DNA from: Notospermus geniculatus
Lineage: Eukaryota > Nemertea > Pilidiophora > Heteronemertea > Lineidae
NCBI GenBank assembly: GCA_002633025.1
Contig: NMRB01000766.1
Coordinates: forward strand, 43,854 to 107,853
Direction: 5' to 3'
DNA length: 64,000 nt
In this document: positions 33,480 through 45,607 of the stretch, piece by piece
Numbering within the stretch: the stretch's first letter is position 1
How the letters are laid out: the number at the start of each line of letters is the position of its first letter
Program-made: the position numbers and the translations under genes
The notes under the pieces: model-generated
Databases searched by the model: none
What the model was told of the DNA's origin: nothing
Seen by the model: only the letters and a program-made list of their open reading frames with translations

Positions 33480-35506
33480 GAGAAAACTACATTGTAAAAG
33501 AAGTACCCAGCAAAATAACGCGAAGGTTCCCGTTTGTCACACAGCACAGCCAATGAGCGTCCGTGCCAGATTTGTTGCACACCACGGACACGAGACCCGC
33601 ATTTGCGGAGGTCTGCATGGGCTCATCAACCTACCGTAGCCAATGACCGTCCGTACCAGATTTTGTATGCCAGACATTTGTATGAGGCCCGAATCTACCG
33701 AGTCCGTGTCACGAACGAGTATCAGGTGATTCAAAAACAACTTTCACATTTATCTGATAAGTATCGGCACGGAATGTAGAATACCTGTTGATGTTCCGTA
33801 AATTTCGTATATTATATCGACATGAAAAAATTGTATAGGATTCGAAATTTTAATACGAAAAGTAGGATTTTCGATGAGCTGAAACTGTCGTCACACTCTC
33901 CACTGCCCCACTCTGAGAGCTCAATATTAGCCTATCAAGTGATGGCAGCCAAAATTTGTCAAACCCCTTAATCGCGGAACAATTAGAGCCAAAATACTCC
34001 ACGGCGGCGGCGTTTCCGCCCATACCATTGATGCAGCCGCAAAGATGCAACACGCGACAGATGGCGTCTGTATTCAGAGAACTATTGTACGAAAGCCTCG
34101 CCACGCGGCGGTTAATCCACCTGCAATTCACTGGCCGCGGGCATGCAACAGCAACGAGTCGAAAAGTTCCGACAAGAGTGTGGAAACAAACATAAACAAG
34201 GTAATGTGTTCAACAGGCAGGTTGAGGGAGAAAGATCAGTCCCAGATGAAAAGACAAGAGCTCGGAACTCACGTCCAAGTGCATAAAAAGGCAGATAAGT
34301 TTACCGAAAATGTGTTTTACAGACTTAGGTGGAGTATCCGTGAGTGTTCAACTCAAGTAACATTCAGGTAATTCATTACCACATGCACGAGTTGATACTT
34401 GTATTGATAGTGTTTTAATTGTCGGACCATGTTGCCCGCCGGTTCCGCCCGCGTGCTGAGAATTAGCCCGCGGTACAACGCACAGTACAACTATAAAGTA
34501 GACATTACGATTAGGTTTTTATAGGGCGTTTCCGACGATTTGCCTTGGTGAGTTTGCGCCAGATGTTCGTAAGTATTTTGTGAAGGTTATCATAAGTGTG
34601 TTATGGCATTACTTTTAATATTCCCGTCTTTAGTATCATCGATATCTCGCCGTTAATTACGATATAAAATTGATCAGGTGCAACAGTCAGGTGAATTGGT
34701 GCAGGCAGGAGAAGTAAGTAATACTTGGAAAAAGATACGAAATGTTTCGATGAAACTTGGAAACCACGCAGCCTGGTGCCTCGTCTCACTGAGCTTGATT
34801 ATTCTCTGTTAAAATCACGGGGTAACCTAGAATCTGAAGTTGCCTCACTGCCTCCCTGGACATTTTTTTGGGGAAGCCCTGTATTAAGCTATGGCTAGTG
34901 CAAAAATAAACAAGGGCAAAACGATTTTACTTTCAATAACGAATACATCTTGTTGTAATTCTCATGAATATTTTACACTCACACTTGTATTTTCCAGAAA
35001 AAAACACTGACTGCAATTCTATAAATTCTATCTTGAGGTAATGATTCCCATTAAAGGTTAAAGTCTCAGCTCATCCGAGAGAACGCGCATGCAAAAACGT
35101 CATCAAAGTCTATAAAGCGGGAATATACGGGAAAAGTTGTGTAATACCTCCTCTCTATTGGCAGAAACAAAACTCTCTCTGATTGGTCCCTTCAGAGTAA
35201 CAAATACTCTGATTGGTTTGTAATACGAGGTATTCCCCGTTAACCTCGACCTAGGTGCCATCCTGTTCCATACACTCCCGCTATAAGTGACGTCATGCAG
35301 CCCTGTCCATTCGTATCATGTTCATGTACATGTACGTATAGTCTATCAAACAGCACCTGAAGTAAGCGCACCTAAAAATTCCTGAAGTTCCTTTGGAAAA
35401 CCCTGTATGATATTGAATCACGAAACTCAACATATTCTGACAGCAACATCGATCACGTGACGTACACAAACCAATCATCAATGCCCCTCGATTCGCAGCA
35501 TCTCAT

Positions 35507-35937
35507 TCAACTCGTAAACGGGTTGAAAAGGGGTGTGTAGAGCGGGAACACGTAATTGTAGCCCGGAAGAGGTATTGATGGATACAAAACATTGCCTACC
35601 AAGTCATTTGGCGTATACAACCTCTGGTTGTCCTTGACGAGAACTTTGACCGCCACCTTTCGGCCATTTGACGGCAACGACTGTTCCTGTTGAATCTGCT
35701 TTCGTTTGGTTTTATACCGTCGGTTTTGGAACCAGATTTTTACTTGGGTTTCCGTGAGTTTCAAAGCACCGGCCAAATCGGCTCGTTCGGGTCCGGAGAG
35801 GTAGCGTTGATGGCTGAAACGGCGCTCTAGTTCGAAGACCTGAGCGTGGGAAAACGCGGCGCGGGACCGTTTCTTCCGCGGCCGAGAGTTTGAGCCAGGA
35901 TCGTTCCTTCGGTAGGTGGTTGTGTCGTCATTTTGGA
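35507..35937 (-). CDS. Nk3: NK3 exon 2 (homeobox)
   Basis: The acceptor on the minus strand is tatttttcag ending at 35938. The exon starts TTC CAA-type sequence whose first two bases complete F112, then runs through the homeodomain to TGA at 35509-35507. Confidence 0.96.
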
Positions 35938-38900
35938 CTGAAAAATATGGAGTTAAAACATCAGCGTCGACATGTCCAACGATTTAGTTGGCTGAATCGG
36001 GGAGAATTTCCCGGGATGACGTCATTCATCATGGAGCGCGGCAACATTCAAAATGACGGCAGCGGGGCATGAATATTGAAAATGACGGCAGCGGCGCAGT
36101 TTCTAAAAAAAAATGTACAATGGGTCGATTTCTTCTACTTCTTGAACCCTAAAATAATTCAATTTCGGTTTTAAAACTTGTTTCTTTGGGCATCGTTACC
36201 TTTGCTGCCGAACTGGAATATTTTACACCTGTAACTTAATTTCTAACAGTCCAAACTAAATAGTTCTTGGAAGTTAAGAAACATTCTAAATTAATACTAG
36301 ATCCCCCCTTGGCTTGTGTTTATTTGTAAAGAACTGGGTTTACAAGTCCAGGTGAAAATACTACAGCCAACTTCCAAAATGAAACAAAGACTTGTTTGAT
36401 GTTTATTTAGTTTTGTTACGTTGCCAACTTGTACCTCTGAGAGTCTGAGCTACAATTAGGAAGTTTATCTTAGTCATTTTGATGAAGATGCTTGAACAAA
36501 TTGGATCCGGCCGTATCCCGAAGTTGAGAGGATAGGCTACCGAAAGTCTCAAGGTGCCCAGTGAAAACGAGCGTGATTTGGCTCCTAGATGTTTAAACTA
36601 TCATGTTTCTCTTAATAAGAATCACCCCGTGTCTACCTGCCCTTCTTTTCAAACTCCGATTTACCGGAGTAAGATGTCAATTCGCACTCAGATCGAGTGG
36701 AACCTGATTACCGCCATTCCTCCTCCGCCGAGTAATTAGGTCTAGTTTTACCGATGCTTAGGGCAACTTATAAACATCCAAACAAGAGCTGGCGAAGTTA
36801 AGAGGCAAGCAGGAAAAGTACTCGGGATATGGCAACGCGAATGTAATGTTTTTAGAGTAGAACCTGCAATGTGTGCTAGCCACATGCGAACCCGTATACA
36901 AATCGCCATTTTGCATGTTTCAGCACTTTCTGGTGTTAGTATAGTCTATCAAACACGTTGTGATACCCACAGAAGACTAACGGACTTGGAGCCTCTACGT
37001 ATAACTAAAGCCGACTTAAGGACCACCCAATTTATTGGCATAACCTGTCCGTCTGTGGTAACAACCTCAAAATGCATTATAAAGCGAACTAATTGGAACA
37101 CTAGTGCTTATGATATTACACAAAGTGGCGAGTAAGTGGATAAAGTATGTGGTTGTTTTAGTTTGAAGGAGCCATAATAGTAACAACTGCCTTCAAGTTA
37201 ACTCGTCCTGTCAGTGGTTATTTCAGCAAAAATGTCCGTAAGATGTATAAGTAAGGACTGAGGAAATGTCAAATATTCGGCTGTCTGGCGACCGAGTCGA
37301 TGTTTGTGGGCGGTAACTGTAAATCTCCTGTTCACCGTCACCGGGAATTAGCGCTCATTGAAATAATAGTGAGGTTTCGCAAATCTGACGAAACACGAAG
37401 TAAGAAATATGAAATTGGACGTTATTTCCATGACGTAATGTATTTCAGGAGATGGTTCACTGAAAAACTCTGCTTCGTCAAAAGGACGAACTTCGGTTCA
37501 TTTTGCATTCTCACCAACTGAGTATCTATAAAATTCGTCAAAATGACAAGTTCATGTTCGTCATTTCGACGAACCCTTGACGAACATGGGTTCGTCAAAA
37601 TAACGAACGTGGTCTTGTCCTCTTGACAAACCCGTGCTTATGTTCGTCAAGGATTCGTCAAAATAGGGAGTTTTCGCAAATCTGGCGAAAAACGAAGTAC
37701 GAAATACGAAATTGGACGTCATACCTATGACGTAATGTATTTCAGGAAATGGCTGGTACCACAAATATCGCCTGCTGCAAGAGCGTCTTTTATAGCGTAT
37801 GACGTTAGAACGACAGAGGTAAGGTGTATATTAAACTTTGAAATTTATCTTTCGTTTCCACTTCGTTGATACGAACTTAGTGTTTCGTCGGATTTGCGAA
37901 AACTCACTAATGAGTAAGTCAGCTACCACACTGGCGTCGGAAAGCAGGATCCTCATCATCCGCGGGTGTTTCTTTCTGAGATATGGTTTCCACGTTCCAC
38001 CAACTCTTGGCCTATCAATACAGCTGAACAGCAATGGCCCCATATGGTGCCGTTATGTCGTTGTCACAACGTGATATGCGTTAGGCCTATTAGGATTTCG
38101 GTCGCGGTAGGGATATAATTATTAAATAAAGTCTTTATTTATTCCTGGTCGTCGCTCACAGAGGTTGGGCTTTCTCTCCTAATAGTCGATCAACACCAAT
38201 CCGCCGCCCGGAGCCACGCGACAGCAACAGAGGCGTTGCTGGGCAACCCGGGTCACCAGATAACGCCTTTATAACTCTATCTAAATCATATTGCGACATT
38301 TTAATTATAAAATGGGATGAATGCTTCGTGACCAGAGGCTGTTTTTCCAGACGGAGATATGTCCTTTCATATGGCGAATTTATCAAGGTTAAGTCGTTCC
38401 AGCCTCCAGGTTGCTCAGGGAGAAGGAAGGGTATAAGGGTGGACTATACGAATTACCTCAGGGGACTGCATTGTTGGTTGTTATTAGTGTTATTGGAGAT
38501 GTATCCAATGTGACAGCCGTCAAGTGCCCTGTAACGTGTGCCATCCAATGAATGCCTTTAAAAGGAGACATTTCTCGTCAACAACTTTATAGTCCTATTG
38601 TACCAGCTAATGACTCTCAGAGAGAGTTTAAAGATAATGCATCACAGATATTTTCGCGGGCCACGAAAATCATTGTTTATTTACATTTCGTTTGTTTGTG
38701 CCCAGTCGTTCTTTGTCTTATGAGTAATTTGTTGATGGCATGCCCCTCTAGAAATTCTTTTGATGCCGAAAGTATTCAATTTGGTGGGTTGGCATGTCCC
38801 AAAAATCCAAAATAACATAATGTAAACGTCCACGTTTACAAACATTGAATGTAAACAATGAAGTCATGATATATTATCTTTAAGGTCAATTTTATCGAAA

Positions 38901-41900
38901 TTATTGAAGATACGTATAGATACTTTAGAAGGATTAGGTACCTGAAACAAATCACAATGGTATTCATTGGAAAGCTCCCACTCAGCACTTTCAGGTGAAT
39001 ATCTAAGTGGCAGGGCCTCTTTAGGCCTAATATAGCGCTCTAATAACTTCGTTCTGGCGCTTGTCCACAGAGGTTCCGAAGGAGTTACCATTATAATTCT
39101 GGCTTTTATGAGAAAGGAAATAAGCCTACTAGTAATTGGTGCAAAATCCGAAAAAGACACAGTTAAAGGCAGAATTTTCGGTATTAAAACGCTGTAAAAA
39201 TCTCTTCCTCCTCTTCAGGCATAACTCTATTTCTAATGACATTGGCTTTCTAATGACATTGGCAACAGGTTTAAGCCTTATATAATAGAAGATAGAAACT
39301 GGCTTTGCTAAAGAATACAGGCCTAATCTAATTTTACGTTTTATAAAAACTCGGCTTCTTTACAGGATATTATTTAGTAATTACATGTAGATAATTGTTC
39401 CCATGAATCAGCAATTTAAGAAGGGATTTGAATTTGTTAACAAAATGTGGTTCTTTTCTGTCCACTGGGCTATCAGGAGACATTTATGGAGTGATGATTA
39501 GATTGGATTTGTTGGTCATGGATGTCAGATCTAGATTACATGTTATTCATTAAAGATGTCAGAATGATGTAGCTCATATTAACCTATGATTAGACTGATT
39601 CGTCATGGAGGGGCAGTTGTAACTCATAGCCTAGACTGATTCGTCATGGAGGGACAGTTAACTCATACCAAGACTGATTCGTTATGGAGGGGCAGTTGTA
39701 ACTCATAGCCTAGACTGATTCGTCATTGGGTTCAGATGTAGATTATAACCTAGATTGGTTCGTTTTGGGTGTCAGATGTCGATCATAATCTGGATTGTTT
39801 TGTTATGGGTGTCAGATGTCGGTCATAATCTAGATTGGTTCGTTGTGGTTGTCAGATGTCGGTCATAATCTAGATTGGTTCGTTGTGGGTGTCAGATGCC
39901 AGTCATAATCTATTGGTTCGTTATGGATGTCAGATGTCGGTCATAATCTAGATTGATTCGTTTGGGTGTCGGATGTAGGTCATAATCTAGATAGTTCGCA
40001 TGCTATCAGATTGATTTGATTCGCCATGGAAGTCAGACTAGATTGGTTGATTTGTTGTGTCCGATATCGATCGTAATTTACATTTTGATTTGTCGTGGGT
40101 GTCGCCGACGTAGATTTCAGCGACACATTTTCGTTTCGATGTAATAGTAATAGAGTCTTGTTGGTGGCATTATCGTGACGTTATAGATAGTCGAAGGAAG
40201 GAATGTTCCTCGAACCTTTTACCCCGGGACAGTAGCTTTTTCATTACTACATCAACTACAAATAGCCTACATTTCTTGGCGATAAGTTTAACCCCACACG
40301 TAGGTATCGTAAGTGTTTCCATTCTTCGGCCTGAAAAGCACGCAAAAATGATCGCAACCTGTTATAGCCTACATGTACTTACACGGAATTTCTTTCCGAC
40401 TTTCATCTCCTTCAGCATTCAAGTCGCCGGCTCCGTCCTCGGCTGGCTCACTACCACCGACATCCACCGTCTCCTGAGCTTCGTCCGACTCCGAGTCCTC
40501 CTCAGACAGGGCGCTTAACTCCTCCTGTACTTCGTTTTCCACTTTGTATTGCGTGAAGGGGCCGCCTCTCAGTCCCTTGAATCCGCCTAACCGGTGTCTC
40601 GGGCCGACGGCAACCCAGGGCGAGTCCGTGGATTTCCTTGGGTCGATTTCCTGTATTTTTGGGTCCTTTCGGGCGAGGATGCTGCTGATGGAAAAGGGCG
40701 ATTGCGACGACTCCATTCTGGAGNGCAGGGCCTCTTTAGGCCTAATATAGCGCTCTAATAACTTCGTTCTGGCGCTTGTCCACAGAGGTTCCGAAGGAGT
40801 TACCATTATAATTCTGGCTTTTATGAGAAAGGAAATAAGCCTACTAGTAATTGGTGCAAAATCCGAAAAAGACACAGTTAAAGGCAGAATTTTCGGTATT
40901 AAAACGCTGTAAAAATCTCTTCCTCCTCTTCAGGCATAACTCTATTTCTAATGACATTGGCTTTCTAATGACATTGGCAACAGGTTTAAGCCTTATATAA
41001 TAGAAGATAGAAACTGGCTTTGCTAAAGAATACAGGCCTAATCTAATTTTACGTTTTATAAAAACTCGGCTTCTTTACAGGATATTATTTAGTAATTACA
41101 TGTAGATAATTGTTCCCATGAATCAGCAATTTAAGAAGGGATTTGAATTTGTTAACAAAATGTGGTTCTTTTCTGTCCACTGGGCTATCAGGAGACATTT
41201 ATGGAGTGATGATTAGATTGGATTTGTTGGTCATGGATGTCAGATCTAGATTACATGTTATTCATTAAAGATGTCAGAATGATGTAGCTCATATTAACCT
41301 ATGATTAGACTGATTCGTCATGGAGGGGCAGTTGTAACTCATAGCCTAGACTGATTCGTCATGGAGGGACAGTTAACTCATACCAAGACTGATTCGTTAT
41401 GGAGGGGCAGTTGTAACTCATAGCCTAGACTGATTCGTCATTGGGTTCAGATGTAGATTATAACCTAGATTGGTTCGTTTTGGGTGTCAGATGTCGATCA
41501 TAATCTGGATTGTTTTGTTATGGGTGTCAGATGTCGGTCATAATCTAGATTGGTTCGTTGTGGTTGTCAGATGTCGGTCATAATCTAGATTGGTTCGTTG
41601 TGGGTGTCAGATGCCAGTCATAATCTATTGGTTCGTTATGGATGTCAGATGTCGGTCATAATCTAGATTGATTCGTTTGGGTGTCGGATGTAGGTCATAA
41701 TCTAGATAGTTCGCATGCTATCAGATTGATTTGATTCGCCATGGAAGTCAGACTAGATTGGTTGATTTGTTGTGTCCGATGTCGATCGTAATTTACATTT
41801 TGATTTGTCGTGGGTGTCGCCGACGTAGATTTCAGCGACACATTTTCGTTTCGATGTAATAGTAATAGAGTCTTGTTGGTGGCATTATCGTGACGTTATA

Positions 41901-42431
41901 GATAGTCGAAGGAAGGAATGTTCCTCGAACCTTTTACCCCGGGACAGTAGCTTTTTCATAACTACATCAACTACAAATAGCCTACATTTCTTGGCGATAA
42001 GTTTAACCCCACACGTAGGTATCGTAAGTGTTTCCATTCTTCGGCCTGAAAAGCACGAAAAAATGATCGCAACCTGTTATAGCCTACATGTACTTACAGG
42101 GAATTTCTTTCCGACTTTCATCTCCTTCAGCATTCAAGTCGCCGGCTCCGTCATCGGCTGGCTCACTACCACCGACATCCACCGTCTCGTGAGCTTCGTC
42201 CGACTCCGAGTCCTCCTCAGACAGGGCGCTTAACTCCTCCTGTACTTCGTTTTCCACTTTGTATTGCGCGAAGGGGCCGCCTCTCAGTCCCTTGAATCCG
42301 CCTAACCGGTGTCTCGGGCCGACGGCAACCCAGGGCGAGTCCGTGGATTTCCTTGGGTCGATTTCCTGTATTTTTGGGTCCTTTCGGGCGAGGATGCTGC
42401 TGATGGAAAAGGGCGATTGCGACGACTCCAT
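35507..42431 (-). CDS. Nk3: NK3/bagpipe homeobox protein (two exons, 254 aa)
   Basis: NK-class homeodomain transcription factor (bagpipe/Nkx3 family; visceral mesoderm and skeletal patterning in other animals). Exons on the minus strand are 42431-42098 and 35937-35507, 334 + 431 bases, phase 1. An eh1 (TN) motif FSISSIL is at residues 8-14, then ARKD. A Ser/Asp/Glu-rich stretch (EEDSESDE) is near 72-79. The homeodomain is about 133-192: [19 protein letters not shown], then [20 protein letters not shown], then [15 protein letters not shown], with the NK-type Tyr at position 54. It ends [12 protein letters not shown] and TGA. The ATG at 42431 begins MESSQSPFS; Met directly before the eh1 motif fits the family. 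The assembled intron of 6.2 kb is inflated by a 1.7 kb contig overlap. Divergent with SRP72, convergent with Lbx. Confidence 0.96.
37367..37909. mobile_element. Composite TA-flanked foldback element
   Basis: TA then GTGAGGTTTCGCAAATCTGA at the left; TCGGATTTGCGAAAACTCAC then TA at the right. A second left-type end (TAGGGAGTTTTCGCAAATC) lies inside at 37664, and about 85 bases after each left end are similar. Between them are many short TTCGTCAAAA/TTTTGACGAA palindromes. Confidence 0.7.
39495..40115 (+). repeat. Minisatellite of about 42-bp units in the NK3 intron
   Basis: About fourteen diverged units of the type ctagattggttcgttgtggg / tgtcagatgtcggtcataat. The first few units carry gactgattcgtcatggaggg instead. 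The second copy, at 41211-41831, belongs to the overlapping contig. Confidence 0.85.
40383..40716 (-). CDS. Nk3: Second copy of NK3 exon 1 (probable allele, not a second gene)
   Basis: Same length (334 bases) and same donor as 42098-42431. Its predicted protein differs at three residues: Thr for Ala-55, Gln for His-81 and Glu for Asp-93. The N at 40724 follows eight bases upstream of its ATG, exactly where the contig ends, so this is most simply the other haplotype of the same exon. A true exon duplication is less likely. Confidence 0.85.
40724..40724. other. Assembly gap (single N) between overlapping contigs
   Basis: Sequence before it recurs up to 42438; sequence after it recurs from 39010. 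Confidence 0.92.
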
Positions 42432-42438
42432 TCTGGAG
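40725..42438. repeat. Contig-overlap duplication 3, right copy
   Basis: Counterpart of 39010-40723. It continues past the exon 1 start into the real NK3 upstream sequence. Confidence 0.92.
42098..42431 (-). CDS. Nk3: NK3 exon 1
   Basis: 111 codons plus one base; donor CCCT|GTAAGT on the minus strand. It encodes the eh1 motif and the acidic stretch. This is the copy that is contiguous with upstream DNA. Confidence 0.95.
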
Positions 42439-43775
42439 TAGAATGTCCACGATGAAATTTCCGATAAATTACTCTTAGGACTGCATCTATATTTGATTTG
42501 CTTCCTGATTTGGACTGGGGCTCGTCCGCTGTACCCCAAACCAAGTCTCTATAGAGGGAAACAGTACAGAAATTCGTACATGTACTCCAAGAAATCCGGT
42601 CCGTCAGCTGTACACTTCGTATGTGCCCAAGTTAATTTCCAACGATTTTGCTGTCTTTCACAATTTTATCATCCTTGACAATAATAATGGTAAATTCAAA
42701 TTTAATATGCTCGATTATTTCGCCAAGTATCAAATTTTAATCTCCATAATAAAATTTAGCGTCGTCCTTATTCTACGAAAAAGAAACGAATCTTGTATGT
42801 TGTTGGTGTCGATGTGTCAAAATTAAGGAATTTATCACAGTGATATTGAGTTACGTCAAGTTTACCTTGGTCCGTGAAACTATAGGAAATAATACGAAAA
42901 TCGAAAATGTCTATCGGGTTATGTTCGCTCTTTTTCTCTTCTGAAGCAATTTTTTTTTCAATTTACGAATTTGCCGTCAATCTACGAGATTCGATCTCAC
43001 AGATTTTGAACAAGTCAAATCATCCTTCAAAGAAGTCCAGAATTTTCGCGGGAAAATTATCATGATGAGATTGAAACGGAATCCTGCGCATACGGAATGA
43101 AATATGGATGTAGCAAGTGAAATTATATCGGTCCAGTTTCCTCAAACCTTGCGTATCAGATGCTAACACGCAGGTGAATGGCTTCTTGCCACTTTCGAGG
43201 TGCTAAACTGTCTAACAGACCCGATGCGGAGAAAGACATGCCACTTGAAATGTCTGCTGGCGACTAAAGAGCTAGCATATGTTAGCTCTCACCTGAGATC
43301 GTGGCTTGAGATACAGGTGAAGCGCTCGCTCTCTGAGATGTCATTGGTCGACGTGTGGGATTATCTGAAATGGATTATGGCGATTGGGTGCGTGGTGAAA
43401 TCGACGTTGCTGTGATATGGCATTTTTAATGTCATCTGTTGTTCCACCGTGAAGAATTAACACCTACTGCATGGCGGAGGGGGTCATTTGACATTCACAC
43501 GTATAAATCATGGTCAAATATTTCCTTAATTACAAAATTTCACTGTCAATTTCAACGGTTGTTTTCTATTCTTGAGTAATTTTTCAATTACATTTGTACA
43601 TGAATGGAAAATGTAAGATTTTATTCCATAAAGCAAAATAGTACCGGTACAGTGATTTCAACGGTTCTTCAAAGATAGATGTTTTCCTAATTGCGAAATT
43701 CCGCAGTCAATTTCAATGCTATTTATACCGGTAGCCAAGAAAAAGGGCGTACACCTCTTACTATCCACAAAATTC

Positions 43776-44323
43776 AAAGGGAGACTCCACTCATTGTAAA
43801 CTTTTAAATTTCATCAATCCATGGGTACTATTGCCATGAGTTGTGATGTCACTGATATAACATAAAGGTCGTCTCTGAATTGGGTCTTCCTCAGGCACAA
43901 TGAGTGGATCTTCTGGAAAGTGCCTGAGGAAGACCCCGCTTGGGGTCGAAAATTTGCGACATTCAGAGACGACCTTTGTGTTATATCATTTTATGTTTCG
44001 ATCTTTGTGCTTTTCTTTGGATATCAGTTGTGGTGTCACTAGTGTCAATAGGCTGACGACCTTTGTAGTGAATGATCTACCACCGTGACTGCCTAGGCCT
44101 ATTGGTTGTACCTTCATAAATATGCATTGAGCACATTAATGACATCACATGTGCTGTGCAATGGCCCCCTTGGGATGCAATTAAAATACTTAAAATGATG
44201 AGTTTGCTGATTTAAAAAAAAATATGACATGTTGCAGTGCAGATATCAATGAATTTGAATGTATTAACGATATTTCAAAAATGCAAAATTTTTTATACAA
44301 TGAGTGGAGTCAGTCTCCCTTTA
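43776..44323. mobile_element. Foldback element of about 548 bp with inner palindrome
   Basis: Ends AAAGGGAGACTCCACTCATT and AATGAGTGGAGTCAGTCTCC. Inside, 43853-43988 is a second palindrome (gatataacataaaggtcgtc / gacgacctttgtgttatatc) whose centre repeats gggtcttcctcaggca / tgcctgaggaagaccc. Confidence 0.75.
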
Positions 44324-44359
44324 AAGAAGCCGTCGCGCCTTGTGAATACTGAAATTTAA

Positions 44360-44510
44360 AACGTCCCTCGAAAAATCTGGATGTTGTATCGCGATGTAAC
44401 ACTTTTGCTCAAAGAAAGTCTTTGATGAACAACATCCCATTAATTGAGGTCTATTCCTTTACATTCAACTTTTAATAGATTTGATGAAGGAGCATCAAAA
44501 GTAAAAAAAA
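44360..44510 (-). repeat. Dispersed repeat, copy 2
   Basis: Partner of 6660-6815; shares tttgatgaacaacatccca and acttttaata segments. Confidence 0.62.
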
Positions 44511-45357
44511 ACTATCATTTGTTTTGAATAAAATGACGGGGATAGCCCCTTTAATGATGGTGGGCCGGGCGAAGCAAATTTTGGCCCCCTTCGCGTGACT
44601 TGCTGCTTTGATCAATTCGCTATATGATAAAACGTGACAAAGATTGAAGAGGGCTCGAACACAATATCGTAATGGTTCATCTTAAGGGTTTATTTCACTG
44701 AGAGGGTTCACAATTGTCTGGCTACAAAAGCGACATTCATCACCCTATTCAGGAAACGATTTTTACCTCAGAGGGACCAACTCCCTGTGTCAACCAGGGC
44801 GTAAACATCCATTATATTTTTATAAAATGCAGATACTCAAGCACAGTGTGAGATAAGGGCCTAGGCGCGCCGGCCTATCTCATTTATAAAAAATCTATAG
44901 AAGCTTTTAAAGGGTTCTACTCTGGTAATAATAGTCATTTAGTCAGACCTCTTTGAGCGACGCTTTTTAAGTGCTACGTGTTTTGTAAGAAAAAGACCTG
45001 TAGAAAAATAAGCACTTAAGAAAAATATTGCGTACAGTAGAAAAAATACGAACGGCTGTTTGCCGCTTCCTCGGAGAGAATTTATTTTGCAATATTCTCA
45101 GTTTTTGTATTTTGTGAAAGATCCCATTACTGCGTCTGATTACAAAATACTGATGGGGTGTTCCTACAGTCTGGGTCAAAAGTAACATCCTCGCATGCCC
45201 AAGTTTAGTTACGGTTGTCAAAGCAATTATATCTAGGATAATAGAATTAGCAAACGATGTAAACAGGTCTATCATCGCACAGGAGATTTAAAACTCTCTG
45301 TTGATATACGTGTAAGAATATCATTTATGAAGCAATGTCCAGATTTCCATGAGGAGC

Positions 45358-45456
45358 GTGTTACAGGTTTTCACAGGGAAATGGAGGACTAAAGCACTTT
45401 CAACGTGACCAATCAACTAAAAAACGCCCATTTCCCTGTGAAAGTCGTAAAACACG
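45358..45456. repeat. Inverted repeat, 99 bp
   Basis: gtgttacaggttttcacagg and its partner cctgtgaaagtcgtaaaaca flank a 45-base loop; the inner gaaatgg/ccatttc also pairs. Confidence 0.7.
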
Positions 45457-45502
45457 CTGAAAAAAACAGGTGGACGGGTTGCCAGGCGAACCTTGACTGC
45501 TA

Positions 45503-45607
45503 ATCTCAATGCGGCAGGGGTGTTTTTAAAGTCGGCTGACCCAACGCTGCTGGACTCGTCATTCAGCCGGGTCAGTCGACTTTTAAAACACCCCTACCGC
45601 ATTGATA
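45503..45607. repeat. Inverted repeat, 105 bp
   Basis: atctcaatgcggcaggggtg pairs with cacccctaccgcattgatat, continuing inward through tttttaaagtcggctgaccc / gggtcagtcgacttttaaaa. Confidence 0.75.

Larger units (their letters stand above)
25118..35506. other. Convergent intergenic region between Lbx and NK3
   Basis: No gene recognised. It contains a hAT-like element (25453), foldbacks (25800, 26918, 27896), the contig overlap around 28666, two diverged tandem units (31477), a foldback (32496) and the second hairpin copy (33451). Assembled length is 10.4 kb, or about 9 kb after removing the overlap. Confidence 0.7.
39010..40723. repeat. Contig-overlap duplication 3, left copy
   Basis: 1,714 bases, the same length as 40725-42438 and almost identical. 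It ends at the N and includes a complete copy of NK3 exon 1. Confidence 0.92.
35938..42097. other. NK3 intron as assembled
   Basis: Contains a composite foldback (37367), a 42-bp minisatellite shown twice (39495 and 41211) and the contig overlap around 40724. No nested gene was recognised; a minus-strand frame starting [13 protein letters not shown] near 38300 is unassigned. Confidence 0.75.

Noticed and set aside
38156-38300. Minus-strand frame [18 protein letters not shown] in the NK3 intron
   Set aside because: It reads protein-like for about 45 residues but I cannot assign it, and no adjacent exon was found.
40383-42431. Real tandem duplication of NK3 exon 1 or a second NK3 gene
   Set aside because: The duplication boundaries coincide exactly with the N at 40724 and both copies have equal length, which fits unmerged haplotypes better.
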